64,000 bases of DNA from Aquincola tertiaricarbonis (GTDB taxonomy: Bacteria; Pseudomonadota; Gammaproteobacteria; Burkholderiales; Burkholderiaceae_C), in contig NZ_CP097636.1 of NCBI RefSeq assembly GCF_023573145.1, positions 1,860,001 to 1,924,000 of the forward strand, in the 5' to 3' direction. The notes beneath the pieces are model-generated. The model was not told where the DNA came from and did not search any database. It worked only from the letters and a program-made list of their open reading frames with translations. The translations under genes were made by a program, and so were the position numbers. Position 1 is the stretch's first letter. Each line of letters starts with the position of its first letter. Shown here one piece after another: positions 1 through 9,183 of the stretch.

Positions 1-1186
1 CGCTGGGCTTGGCGCCGTCGAAGGGCACGAAGATCACGCGGTAGCCGCTGCGCGGCTTGCGGTTCCAGGAGCCGTGCTGGCCGATGAACATGCCCTTGGC
101 AAAAGCCGGCGGCAGCGCGTTGCCGGCCGACCAGGCCAGGCCCAGCGACGCGGTGTGCGCACCCAGCGCGTAGTCGGGCTTGATGGCCTGGGCTACCAGG
201 TCGGGGCGGGGCGGCTGCACGCGCTCGTCCACCGTCTGGCCGTAGTAGCTGTAGGGCCAGCCGTAGAAGCCGCCGTCCTTCACCGAGGTCATGTAGTCGG
301 GCACCAGGTCGCTGCCGATCTCGTCACGCTCGTTCACCGCCACCCACAGCTGCTGGCCGTCGGGCTGCCAGGCCAGGCCCACGGGGTTGCGCAGCCCCGA
401 GGCATACACCCGCTTGGCACCGGTGGCGGTGTCGATCTCCAGGATGGCGGCGCGCTGTTCCTCCTCCGCCATGCCGTGTTCGGCCACGTTGCTGTTGCTG
501 CCCACGCCGACGTAGAGCTTGCGGCCATCGGGGCTGGCGATCAGGCTCTTGGTCCAGTGGTGGTTGCGGCCGCCGGGCAGCTCGGCCACCGGGGTGCCGG
601 TGCCCTGCAGCTTCAGCGCGCCCGGCTGGTAATCGAAGCGCACCAGCGCGTCGGCATTGGCCACGTAGAACTGGTTGCCCACCAGCGCCATGCCGAAAGG
701 CGACTTGAGGTTCTCGGCGAACACCGAGCGCTGCTCGGCCACGCCGTCGCCATCGGCGTCGCGCAACAGGGTGATGCGGTTGGCGCTGGGCACGCCGGCG
801 CCGGCCTTGGCCATCACCTTCTTCATCACCCAGCCCTTGATGCCGCCACTCTTGTCCTCGGGCTTGGGTGGCGCGTTGGTCTCGGCCACCAGCACGTCGC
901 CATTGGGCAGCACGTACAGCCAGCGCGGGTGGTCCAGGCCCTCCGCGAAGCGCACCACGCGGGTGCCCGGTGCGGCGGTGGGCGCAGCACCGGCCGGCCA
1001 GGCGCTCGCCTCGGCCACATGCACCGTGGGAATCAGCGTCTTGTTCGGCGGCGGCAGCTGCGGGTTGGCGCCGATGCCGTCCTGCAGCTGCAGCTTGGCG
1101 GTGTCGCCGCAGCCGGCCAGGGCCAGCAGGGCGGCCACGGCCAGCACGGCAGGCAGGGGGCGGCCAACGGTGGAGGAAAAAGGCAT
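1..1186 (-). CDS. PQQ-type sugar (sorbosone-like) dehydrogenase lipoprotein, partial
   Basis: The frame opens with ATG at 1186 and is still open at the left edge, so about 395 codons are visible and the C terminus is missing. Residues 1-25 form a lipoprotein signal peptide ending in the lipobox LALAGC, which suggests a protein lipidated and anchored in the envelope. The body reads like the soluble glucose/sorbosone dehydrogenase beta-propeller family, with the stretches GLDHPRWLYVLPNGDVLVAE, SPFGMALVGNQFYVAN, GLRNPVGLAWQPDG and IGQHGSWNRKPRSGYRV. Family members oxidise sugars or aldoses in the periplasm with PQQ as cofactor. The substrate cannot be told from the sequence, and some relatives bind no PQQ. 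No neighbouring PQQ biosynthesis gene is in view. Confidence 0.85.
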   Translation of the reverse strand, partial: MPFSSTVGRPLPAVLAVAALLALAGCGDTAKLQLQDGIGANPQLPPPNKTLIPTVHVAEASAWPAGAAPTAAPGTRVVRFAEGLDHPRWLYVLPNGDVLVAETNAPPKPEDKSGGIKGWVMKKVMAKAGAGVPSANRITLLRDADGDGVAEQRSVFAENLKSPFGMALVGNQFYVANADALVRFDYQPGALKLQGTGTPVAELPGGRNHHWTKSLIASPDGRKLYVGVGSNSNVAEHGMAEEEQRAAILEIDTATGAKRVYASGLRNPVGLAWQPDGQQLWVAVNERDEIGSDLVPDYMTSVKDGGFYGWPYSYYGQTVDERVQPPRPDLVAQAIKPDYALGAHTASLGLAWSAGNALPPAFAKGMFIGQHGSWNRKPRSGYRVIFVPFDGAKPS

Positions 1187-1385
1187 GGGGACGTTCTCCG
1201 GCAGGTGTGGTTTGAGCCACGGGAGGGCAACACGCGTACCCGCGGCCACGCCTTTGTCAGACAACAGGCCGACCCCGGGTGGGACTTGCGCGCAAACCAG
1301 GCCAAGGCACTTCCAGCCCGGCCCGCGCGAGCGTAGCCTTGCGTCCATTGTCCGGCGACCCGTGGCCGGACCCAGGAGTGTTGCG

Positions 1386-1634
1386 ATGTCTGCTGTCCAC
1401 CCCACCGTTCGACGGCCCGCCGCGCGTCCCCACCCGGGCATGCATACCCGCGCCCACGCCCGTCGTCTGTCTCAGGCCATCGTGCCTGCCGCCTTTCCGG
1501 CGCCCGAGGATGACGAGCTGATCGGCGCCGTGCCCTGGCTGACGGTGTATGCCGACGAAGACGAAGACGGCAGTGCCGATGAGTTGCTGATGGAAACCCC
1601 GGCGCCGCGCCAGCAGCAGGAGTCCGCCGCTTAA
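1386..1634 (+). CDS. Small acidic hypothetical protein (82 aa)
   Basis: The ATG at 1386 has a good ribosome binding site (AGGAG, 7 bases upstream). The product has a basic N-terminal half rich in Arg, Pro and His and an acidic second half (PEDDELIGAVPWLTVYADED). No known family was recognised. A second in-frame ATG at 1440 would give a 64-residue product. A 7-bp inverted repeat (gtccggc at 1350-1356, gccggac at 1365-1371) lies just before the ribosome binding site and could be an operator or RNA hairpin. The gene ends 10 bases before the next one, so the two may be co-transcribed. Confidence 0.5.
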   Translation: MSAVHPTVRRPAARPHPGMHTRAHARRLSQAIVPAAFPAPEDDELIGAVPWLTVYADEDEDGSADELLMETPAPRQQQESAA

Positions 1635-1644
1635 GATTTGGGCC

Positions 1645-2142
1645 ATGAGCGCCCCGATCACCGACACCTCCACCGACGAAGACACCACCTTGCACGAGGC
1701 GCGCCTGTGGCGCGACAACGGCTGGACCGCCCGCGTCATCAAAAACGAAGACGACGACGGCTGGGCGGTGGAGATGATCAAGGACGGCGAGCCCGAGCCC
1801 GCGCTGGTCGGCCCGTGGACCATGGGCCGCGACAAGAAGAACCCCAAGCCGCTGGACACCGCGGCCTTCAACACGCTGGTGAAGACCGCCAGCGAAGTGC
1901 TGCGCCGGCATGAGCAGCAGCTGCATGCGCTGCTGCATCAGCAGCTCACCGTCAACGGTCCGCAGGGCCCGGTGAGCGTGACACTGGACATCGTGCCCGA
2001 CGAGGACGACCCCCACGGCCTGCTGGCCGCTGCCGATGCCGACGGCGAGCCGCTGGCCCAGGTGCGGGTATCGCCCGGCTTCAAGCTCAACCGCAGCAGC
2101 GCCACGGCCTGGATCGAGAGCGGCTACGCCAAGCCGCGTTGA
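1645..2142 (+). CDS. Conserved hypothetical protein (165 aa)
   Basis: This is a soluble acidic protein with no signal peptide or membrane segment. Its N-terminal part (LHEARLWRDNGWTARVIKNE) and the stretch ALVGPWTMGRDKKNPKPLD look like a compact alpha/beta domain. Its amino-acid make-up is that of a real coding frame and it resembles uncharacterised Burkholderiales proteins. No catalytic motif is visible and no function is proposed. The 3' end lies inside an 18-bp tandem duplication that also touches the stop of the convergent gene. Confidence 0.7.
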   Translation: MSAPITDTSTDEDTTLHEARLWRDNGWTARVIKNEDDDGWAVEMIKDGEPEPALVGPWTMGRDKKNPKPLDTAAFNTLVKTASEVLRRHEQQLHALLHQQLTVNGPQGPVSVTLDIVPDEDDPHGLLAAADADGEPLAQVRVSPGFKLNRSSATAWIESGYAKPR

Positions 2143-2168
2143 GCCTCAGGCCCGCGTTGAGCCTCAGG
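2134..2168. repeat. Tandem 17-bp direct repeat (period 18) across two stop codons
   Basis: The 17-mer ccgcgttgagcctcagg occurs at 2134-2150 and again at 2152-2168. The first copy carries the stop codon of the plus-strand gene ending at 2142. The second carries the stop codon of the minus-strand metallopeptidase gene, which ends at 2164. It looks like a recent slippage duplication between convergent genes. Confidence 0.9.
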
Positions 2169-2661
2169 TATCTCCCAGCTCCTGCGCCGTGAGCCACAGC
2201 CGCAGGTCGAACTCGAGCTGGTGGTAGGCCGGCTCCATGTGGGTGCACAAGGCATAAAAGGCCTTGTCATGCTCGCGCTCCTTCAGGTGCGCCAGCTCAT
2301 GAACCACGATCATGCGCAGGAAGGGCGCCGGCGCCTCCTTGAACAGGCTGGCCACGCGGATCTCGCGCTTGGCCTTGAGCTTGTTGCCCTGCACCCGCGA
2401 CACCGTGGTGTGCGTGCCCAGCGCGTGTTGTATGACCTTGAGCTTGTTGTCGTAGGCCACCTTGCTCAGGGGCGCGGCATTGCGCAGGTATTGGCTGCGC
2501 AGCTCGTTCACGTAGTCGTACAGCGCGCGGTCGGTGCGCACCTCGTGCGGGTCGGGGTAGCGGCGGGCCAGGCTGCCACCCAGCTCGCCGGCGTCGATGG
2601 CTTGCTGCACCTGCGCCAGCAGCGCGGGCGGGTAGCCGGCGAGGTACTTCAGCGAGGTCAT
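2164..2661 (-). CDS. YgjP/SprT-like zinc metallopeptidase (DUF45 family)
   Basis: The 165-residue protein carries HELAH at residues 121-125, followed by a further histidine at 131 (HELAHLKEREHDKAFY). This is the zinc-binding pattern of the YgjP-like metallopeptidases, with Glu122 as catalytic base. It has no signal peptide, so it should act in the cytoplasm. The conserved block KRKIRVASL-like (here KREIRVASLFKEAPAPFLR) precedes the active site as in the family. The physiological substrate is unknown. The gene lies 16 bases downstream of the nitroreductase gene on the same strand and may be co-transcribed with it. Confidence 0.85.
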   Translation of the reverse strand: MTSLKYLAGYPPALLAQVQQAIDAGELGGSLARRYPDPHEVRTDRALYDYVNELRSQYLRNAAPLSKVAYDNKLKVIQHALGTHTTVSRVQGNKLKAKREIRVASLFKEAPAPFLRMIVVHELAHLKEREHDKAFYALCTHMEPAYHQLEFDLRLWLTAQELGDT

Positions 2662-2677
2662 CGGCGCGGCGGGATCC

Positions 2678-3268
2678 TCAGGCGATGGTGGCTACCGCGT
2701 CGAACGGCAAACGCGGGCCGCGCGGGTGGTTGCCCGACGCATCGCCGTAGCCCAGGTTGATCAGGAAGTTGACCTTGTGGCGGCCGTCGGGGAAGAAGGC
2801 CGCGTTCACCTTGGCGGGGTCGAAGCCGCTCATCGGGCCGCAGTCCAGGCCCAGCTGGCGGGCCGCGATGATCAGGTAGGCGCCCTGCAGTGCGCTGTTG
2901 CGCTGGGCGGTGGCTTCGGCCAGGCCGGCATTGCCTTCGAACATCGGCTTGGCGTTGACGGCCGGGAACTGCTCGGGCAGGTGCTCGTAGAACTGGTTGT
3001 CCATCGCCACGATCACCGTCACCGGGGCGGCGTTGGTCTTGGCCACGTTGCCGGGCGACAGCGCCTCGGCCAGCCTGGCCTTGGCTTCGGCGCTGCGCAC
3101 GAACACGAAGCGCGCCGGCTGGCTGTTCATCGAGGTGGGGCCCCACTTGGCCAGGTCGTACAGCTGGCGCAGCGTCTCGTCGCTCACCGGCTGGTCGGTG
3201 AACTTGTTGAAGGTGCGGGCGTTCAGGAAGGTCTGTTCGAGCGCGGCGGTGGGCAGGGCTTGGGTCAT
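2678..3268 (-). CDS. RutE-like malonic semialdehyde reductase / nitroreductase family protein
   Basis: The 196-residue length equals that of E. coli RutE, and several blocks match that subfamily: [60 protein letters not shown] and [11 protein letters not shown]. These are FMN-dependent NAD(P)H oxidoreductases. RutE reduces malonic semialdehyde to 3-hydroxypropionate in pyrimidine breakdown. No other rut gene is in the window, so a more general nitroreductase or aldehyde-reducing role is also possible. The ATG at 3268 gives the family-typical N terminus. Confidence 0.8.
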   Translation of the reverse strand: MTQALPTAALEQTFLNARTFNKFTDQPVSDETLRQLYDLAKWGPTSMNSQPARFVFVRSAEAKARLAEALSPGNVAKTNAAPVTVIVAMDNQFYEHLPEQFPAVNAKPMFEGNAGLAEATAQRNSALQGAYLIIAARQLGLDCGPMSGFDPAKVNAAFFPDGRHKVNFLINLGYGDASGNHPRGPRLPFDAVATIA

Positions 3269-3384
3269 GTCGGGTCAGCTTGTCACAAGGCGGTCAGCCG
3301 GGATGCGCAGTGTCTCCAACGGTGCCGGCCGGATCAAGCCGTGCCGGTGCGCCAGACTGTTGCGCGCAGCGGTGCAGATCGGGC

Positions 3385-3987
3385 TCAGCGGCCCCACACC
3401 AGCGTCAGGTTGTTGGCCGGCATGTCGAAGCGCCGCAGCAGCCGCAGGCCATGGTGGGCCGCCTCGGCCTGCACGTCGGCCAGGCGGCGCACGCCCCAGG
3501 CCGGGTCACGCTGCTTCAGGTCGGCGTCGAAGGCCAGGTTGCCGGGCGCGGGCGGCTCGCCTTCGACGAAGTAGGGCCCGTAGGTGAGCAGCTGACCGTC
3601 CGGCGCCAGGTGGGCGGCGGCCTCGCGCATCAGCCCCTGGCAGGCCGCCCACGGCGCGATGTGGATCAGGTTGGCGCAGAAGATGGCGTCCACGGCCTGC
3701 GGCGCGCCGGGCCAGCCAGGCGCGGTGACGTCCAGCAGCAGCGGCGTGCGCACATTGGCCAGGCCCGCACACCAGGCGGCGGTGGAGCGCAGGCACTCGG
3801 GCTGCGGATCGCTGGGCTGCCATTGCCAGCCGGGCAGGGCGGGCGCGAAGTGCGCGGCATGCTGGCCGGTGCCGCAGGCGATTTCCAGCGCCAGGCCTTG
3901 CGCCGGCAGCACCTGGCGCAGCACGTCGAGCAGCGGGCCGCGGTTGCGTTCGCAGGCGGGGCTGGAGAGCAGGTGGGTGGTCGTCAT
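3385..3987 (-). CDS. DUF938 family SAM-dependent methyltransferase-like protein
   Basis: The start is the ATG at 3987, only 2 bases after the stop of the RIO kinase gene, giving 200 residues. The protein begins with the family pattern SPACERNRGPLLDVL and continues with the SAM-binding motif LEIACGTGQHAAHFA. Later family-typical blocks are FCANLIHIAPWAA and LLTYGPYFVEGE. The fold is a class I methyltransferase; the substrate is unknown. It is the last gene of the helicase-kinase-methyltransferase operon, so a role connected with RNA or ribosome maturation is conceivable, but this is inference from position only. Confidence 0.8.
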   Translation of the reverse strand: MTTTHLLSSPACERNRGPLLDVLRQVLPAQGLALEIACGTGQHAAHFAPALPGWQWQPSDPQPECLRSTAAWCAGLANVRTPLLLDVTAPGWPGAPQAVDAIFCANLIHIAPWAACQGLMREAAAHLAPDGQLLTYGPYFVEGEPPAPGNLAFDADLKQRDPAWGVRRLADVQAEAAHHGLRLLRRFDMPANNLTLVWGR

Positions 3988-3989
3988 TG

Positions 3990-4828
3990 TCAAAAACCCA
4001 TGCGTAGCTGACGCGCCGCTTCTTCGTCGCGCGCATCGTCGATCTCGCGCATCAGTGCGCGCAGGTCCACCGCGCCTTGCAGCGGCTCGAAGCGGCCGCT
4101 CAGCGGGGTGTCCGCGGTCAGCAGGCCGCGCTCGTACAGCGACCACATCTCGGGGCCGTATTCGGTGGCGCGCAGCTCGGGTGCAAAGCGGCCGAAGAAG
4201 TGCCGCAGGTTGCCCACGTCGCGCAGCAGCATGCGGGGCGCGTGGCGGTTGCCGGCCGCGTCCACGGCCTGGGGCAGGTCGATGATCACCGGCCCGTCGG
4301 CGGCCAGCAGGATGTTGAATTCCGACAGGTCGCCATGCACCACGCCGGCACACAGCATGCGCACCGCCTGCTGCACCAGCGCGGCATGGTGGCGGCGCGC
4401 TTCTTCGGGCGTGAACACCACGTCGTTCAGCCGCGGTGCCGCGCCGCCTTCGGCATCGGCCACCAGCTCCATCAGCAGCACGCCGTCATGGAAGTTGTAG
4501 GGCACCGGCACCCGCACGCCGGCGGCGGCCAGGCGGTACAGCGCATCGACCTCGGCGCTTTGCCAGGCCTCTTCCTGGGCCTGGCGGCCGTAGCGGGTGC
4601 CCTTGGCCATTGCGCGGGCCTGGCGGCTGTTCTTGACCTTGCGGTTCTCGGTGTAGTCCACCGCCTGGCGGAAGCTGCGCTGCGTGGCCGCCTTGTAGAC
4701 CTTGGCGCAGCGGGTGTCCTCACCCACGCGCACCACGTAGACGGTGGCTTCCTTGCCGCTCATCAGCTGCCGCACCACGCTGTCGATCAGGCCTTCGTCG
4801 ATCAGCGGCTGCAGCCGCGCGGGCGCTT

Positions 4829-4832
<4 letters not shown>
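3990..4832 (-). CDS. RIO1-type atypical protein kinase/ATPase
   Basis: The 280-residue protein has the complete RIO core. The nucleotide loop SGKEATVYVV is at about 25-34, the lysine of the CAKVYK strand is residue 44, the catalytic HGDLSEFN is at 166-173, and the metal-binding IIDLPQAVD has Asp185. The sequence after it (HAPRMLLRDVGNLRHFF) matches the RIO1 pattern. In archaea and eukaryotes RIO1 acts as an ATPase in late maturation of the small ribosomal subunit. Bacterial members are little studied. Its ATG overlaps the stop of the SUV3-like helicase gene by 4 bases, which implies translational coupling. The shared operon favours an RNA-linked role. Confidence 0.9.
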
Positions 4833-7114
<2,282 letters not shown>

Positions 7115-7173
7115 CAGTGGGCGTTCATTCAAGCCCCGAGTGTCTCAGGCGCGGCGCCAACCGATAATCGCGC

Positions 7174-8577
7174 ATGAACGCAATACCTTCTCCGGCCACC
7201 GATTTCTCCAGCCTGCCGCTGCCGCCGCAGGCGATCGAGAACCTGCAGCGCCTGGGCTACACGGCGATGACGCCGATCCAGGCGGCCACGCTGCCGCTGG
7301 CCCTGGCCGGCCATGATCTGATCGCCCAGGCCAAGACCGGCAGCGGCAAGACCGCCGCCTTTGCGCTGGCGCTGCTGGCCAACCTGAACCCCCGGCGCTT
7401 TGCGGTGCAGGCCCTGGTGCTGTGCCCGACCCGCGAGCTGGCCGATCAGGTGACGCAGGAGGTGCGCCGCCTGGCGCGCGCCGAAGACCACATCAAGGTG
7501 CTGACGCTGTGCGGCGGCAGCACCATGCGGCCGCAGCTGGCCAGCCTGGAACACGGCGCCCACATCGTGGTGGGCACGCCCGGCCGCATCATGGACCACC
7601 TGGACCGCGGCAGCCTGGACCTGCAGGCGCTCAACACGCTGGTGCTGGACGAAGCCGACCGCATGCTGGACATGGGCTTCTTCGACGACATCGCCAAGGT
7701 GGCCCAGCATTGCCCCGCCAAGCGGCAGACGCTGCTGTTCTCGGCCACCTACCCCGAAGGCATCGGCAAGCTGAGCGCACGCTTCCTGCGCGAGCCCAAG
7801 GAAGTGAAGCTGGCCGCCGCCCCGGCGCCGACACAGATCCGCCAGCGCTTTTTCGAGGTGACCGAGGCCGAGCGGCTGCATGCGGTGGGCCTGCTGCTCA
7901 ACCACTACCGGCCGGTGAGCACGCTGGCCTTCTGCAACACCAAGCAGCAGTGCCGCGACCTGGTGCAGGTGCTGCGGGCGCAGGGCTTCTCGGCGCTGGA
8001 GCTGCATGGCGACCTGGAGCAGCGCGACCGCGACCAGGTGTTCGTGCGCTTTGCCAACCGCAGCTGCAGCGTGCTGGTGGCCACCGACATCGCGGCCCGC
8101 GGGCTGGACGTGCAGCAGCTGGAAGCGGTGATCAACGTCGACATCTCGCCCGACGTGGACACGCACATCCACCGCATTGGCCGCACCGGCCGCGCCGATG
8201 CCGAAGGCTGGGCCTTCAGCCTGGCCAGCCTGGACGAGATGGGCCGCGTGGGCCAGATCGAGGCGGCCATGAAGCTGACCAGCGACTGGCAGAAGCTGGA
8301 CACGCTGACCGACAGCCAGCCCGGCCAGCCGCTGCGCCCACCGATGGCCACGCTGCAGATCATGGGCGGCCGCAAGGAAAAGATCCGCGCCGGCGACGTG
8401 CTGGGCGCGCTGACCAAGGACCTGGGCTACGCCGGCAGCCAGGTGGGCAAGATCAGCATCAACGAGTTCTCCACCTATGTGGCGGTGCAGGCCGACATCG
8501 CCGCCCAGGCCTGCCAGCGGCTGGCCGCTGGCAAGGTCAAGGGCAAGAGCGTGAAGGTGCGGTTGATGACGGATTGA
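7174..8577 (+). CDS. dbpA: ATP-dependent RNA helicase DbpA
   Basis: The 467-residue DEAD-box helicase shows the Q motif (MTPIQAATLP), AKTGSGKTAAF, PTRELADQV, VGTPGRIMDHLDRG, DEADRMLDMGF, SATYP and HRIGRTGRA. The last ~75 residues (from IMGGRKEKIRAGDVLGALTK) form the DbpA C-terminal RNA-recognition domain, which binds hairpin 92 of 23S rRNA. DbpA acts in assembly of the large ribosomal subunit. The gene is divergent from the SUV3-like helicase gene, so the intergenic 7115-7173 must carry both promoters. Confidence 0.95.
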   Translation: MNAIPSPATDFSSLPLPPQAIENLQRLGYTAMTPIQAATLPLALAGHDLIAQAKTGSGKTAAFALALLANLNPRRFAVQALVLCPTRELADQVTQEVRRLARAEDHIKVLTLCGGSTMRPQLASLEHGAHIVVGTPGRIMDHLDRGSLDLQALNTLVLDEADRMLDMGFFDDIAKVAQHCPAKRQTLLFSATYPEGIGKLSARFLREPKEVKLAAAPAPTQIRQRFFEVTEAERLHAVGLLLNHYRPVSTLAFCNTKQQCRDLVQVLRAQGFSALELHGDLEQRDRDQVFVRFANRSCSVLVATDIAARGLDVQQLEAVINVDISPDVDTHIHRIGRTGRADAEGWAFSLASLDEMGRVGQIEAAMKLTSDWQKLDTLTDSQPGQPLRPPMATLQIMGGRKEKIRAGDVLGALTKDLGYAGSQVGKISINEFSTYVAVQADIAAQACQRLAAGKVKGKSVKVRLMTD

Positions 8578-8582
8578 GGCGG

Positions 8583-8603
8583 GCCGGCGCAGCATGCGCC
8601 GGC
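8583..8603. terminator. GC-rich hairpin between dbpA and the NUDIX gene
   Basis: A perfect 9-bp stem (gccggcgca / tgcgccggc) with a 3-base loop sits 5 bases after the dbpA stop and 5 bases before the end of the convergent NUDIX gene. No T-run follows on either strand, so a bidirectional terminator is likely but not proven. Confidence 0.4.
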
Positions 8604-8608
8604 TGCGG

Positions 8609-9139
8609 TCATCGCCGGTCGTCGTGGACGATGTGCGCGATGTGCGTGGTGCCCGCGGCTATACCGGAGGCCAGGAAGTCGCTCAAGAAGGCTGGCCGCA
8701 GATCGATGCTGCCGATCTCACCGAGCGGAAACCAACGGAAGTGGAGCCGTGCGTGGGACGTGGCGTGGCCATCCAGGCCGACCCCGCCTTCCTCCACTCG
8801 CTCGAACGGGGCACAGTTCAGCAACGGCGAGTCAGGTGGCAGCGCCACCAGGAAGTGCATCTCCAGCCCGTGCTGCGGCTGCCCGCGGTAGCTGAAAAGG
8901 TTCTCCACGACCGCCAGCAGACGCTGGACCTGTACGTCGACGCCCAGCTCTTCCTGCATCTCCCGCTTCACGGCGGCCTCGGCGGTCTCGCCGATTTCCA
9001 CCCGGCCGCCGGGCAGGGCCCAGAAGGGATCGTCGGCCAGCCGGTGCAGCAGCACGGCGTCGCCATGCAGGACGATGGCCGCCGCGCGCAGATGGAAGCG
9101 CCAGCCGCCGGTGGAGAAGGAGATCATGGGAGCCGACAT
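8609..9139 (-). CDS. NUDIX hydrolase
   Basis: The start is the ATG at 9139 (176 residues); an in-frame ATG at 9127 would shorten the product by four. The NUDIX box is complete: GRVEIGETAEAAVKREMQEE followed by LGVD, with the REMQEE glutamates that bind magnesium. Such enzymes cleave nucleoside diphosphates linked to another group, often damaged nucleotides or ADP-ribose derivatives. The substrate cannot be read from the sequence. The region before the box (AIVLHGDAVLLHRLADDPFWALPGG) is typical of small cytoplasmic NUDIX enzymes. The gene starts about 45 bases after the end of the DosP-like gene on the same strand. Confidence 0.9.
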   Translation of the reverse strand: MSAPMISFSTGGWRFHLRAAAIVLHGDAVLLHRLADDPFWALPGGRVEIGETAEAAVKREMQEELGVDVQVQRLLAVVENLFSYRGQPQHGLEMHFLVALPPDSPLLNCAPFERVEEGGVGLDGHATSHARLHFRWFPLGEIGSIDLRPAFLSDFLASGIAAGTTHIAHIVHDDRR

Positions 9140-9183
9140 GCCGCCGGATTCTGGCCGACGGCTGCCTGTGTGGCGCAGCAGGC

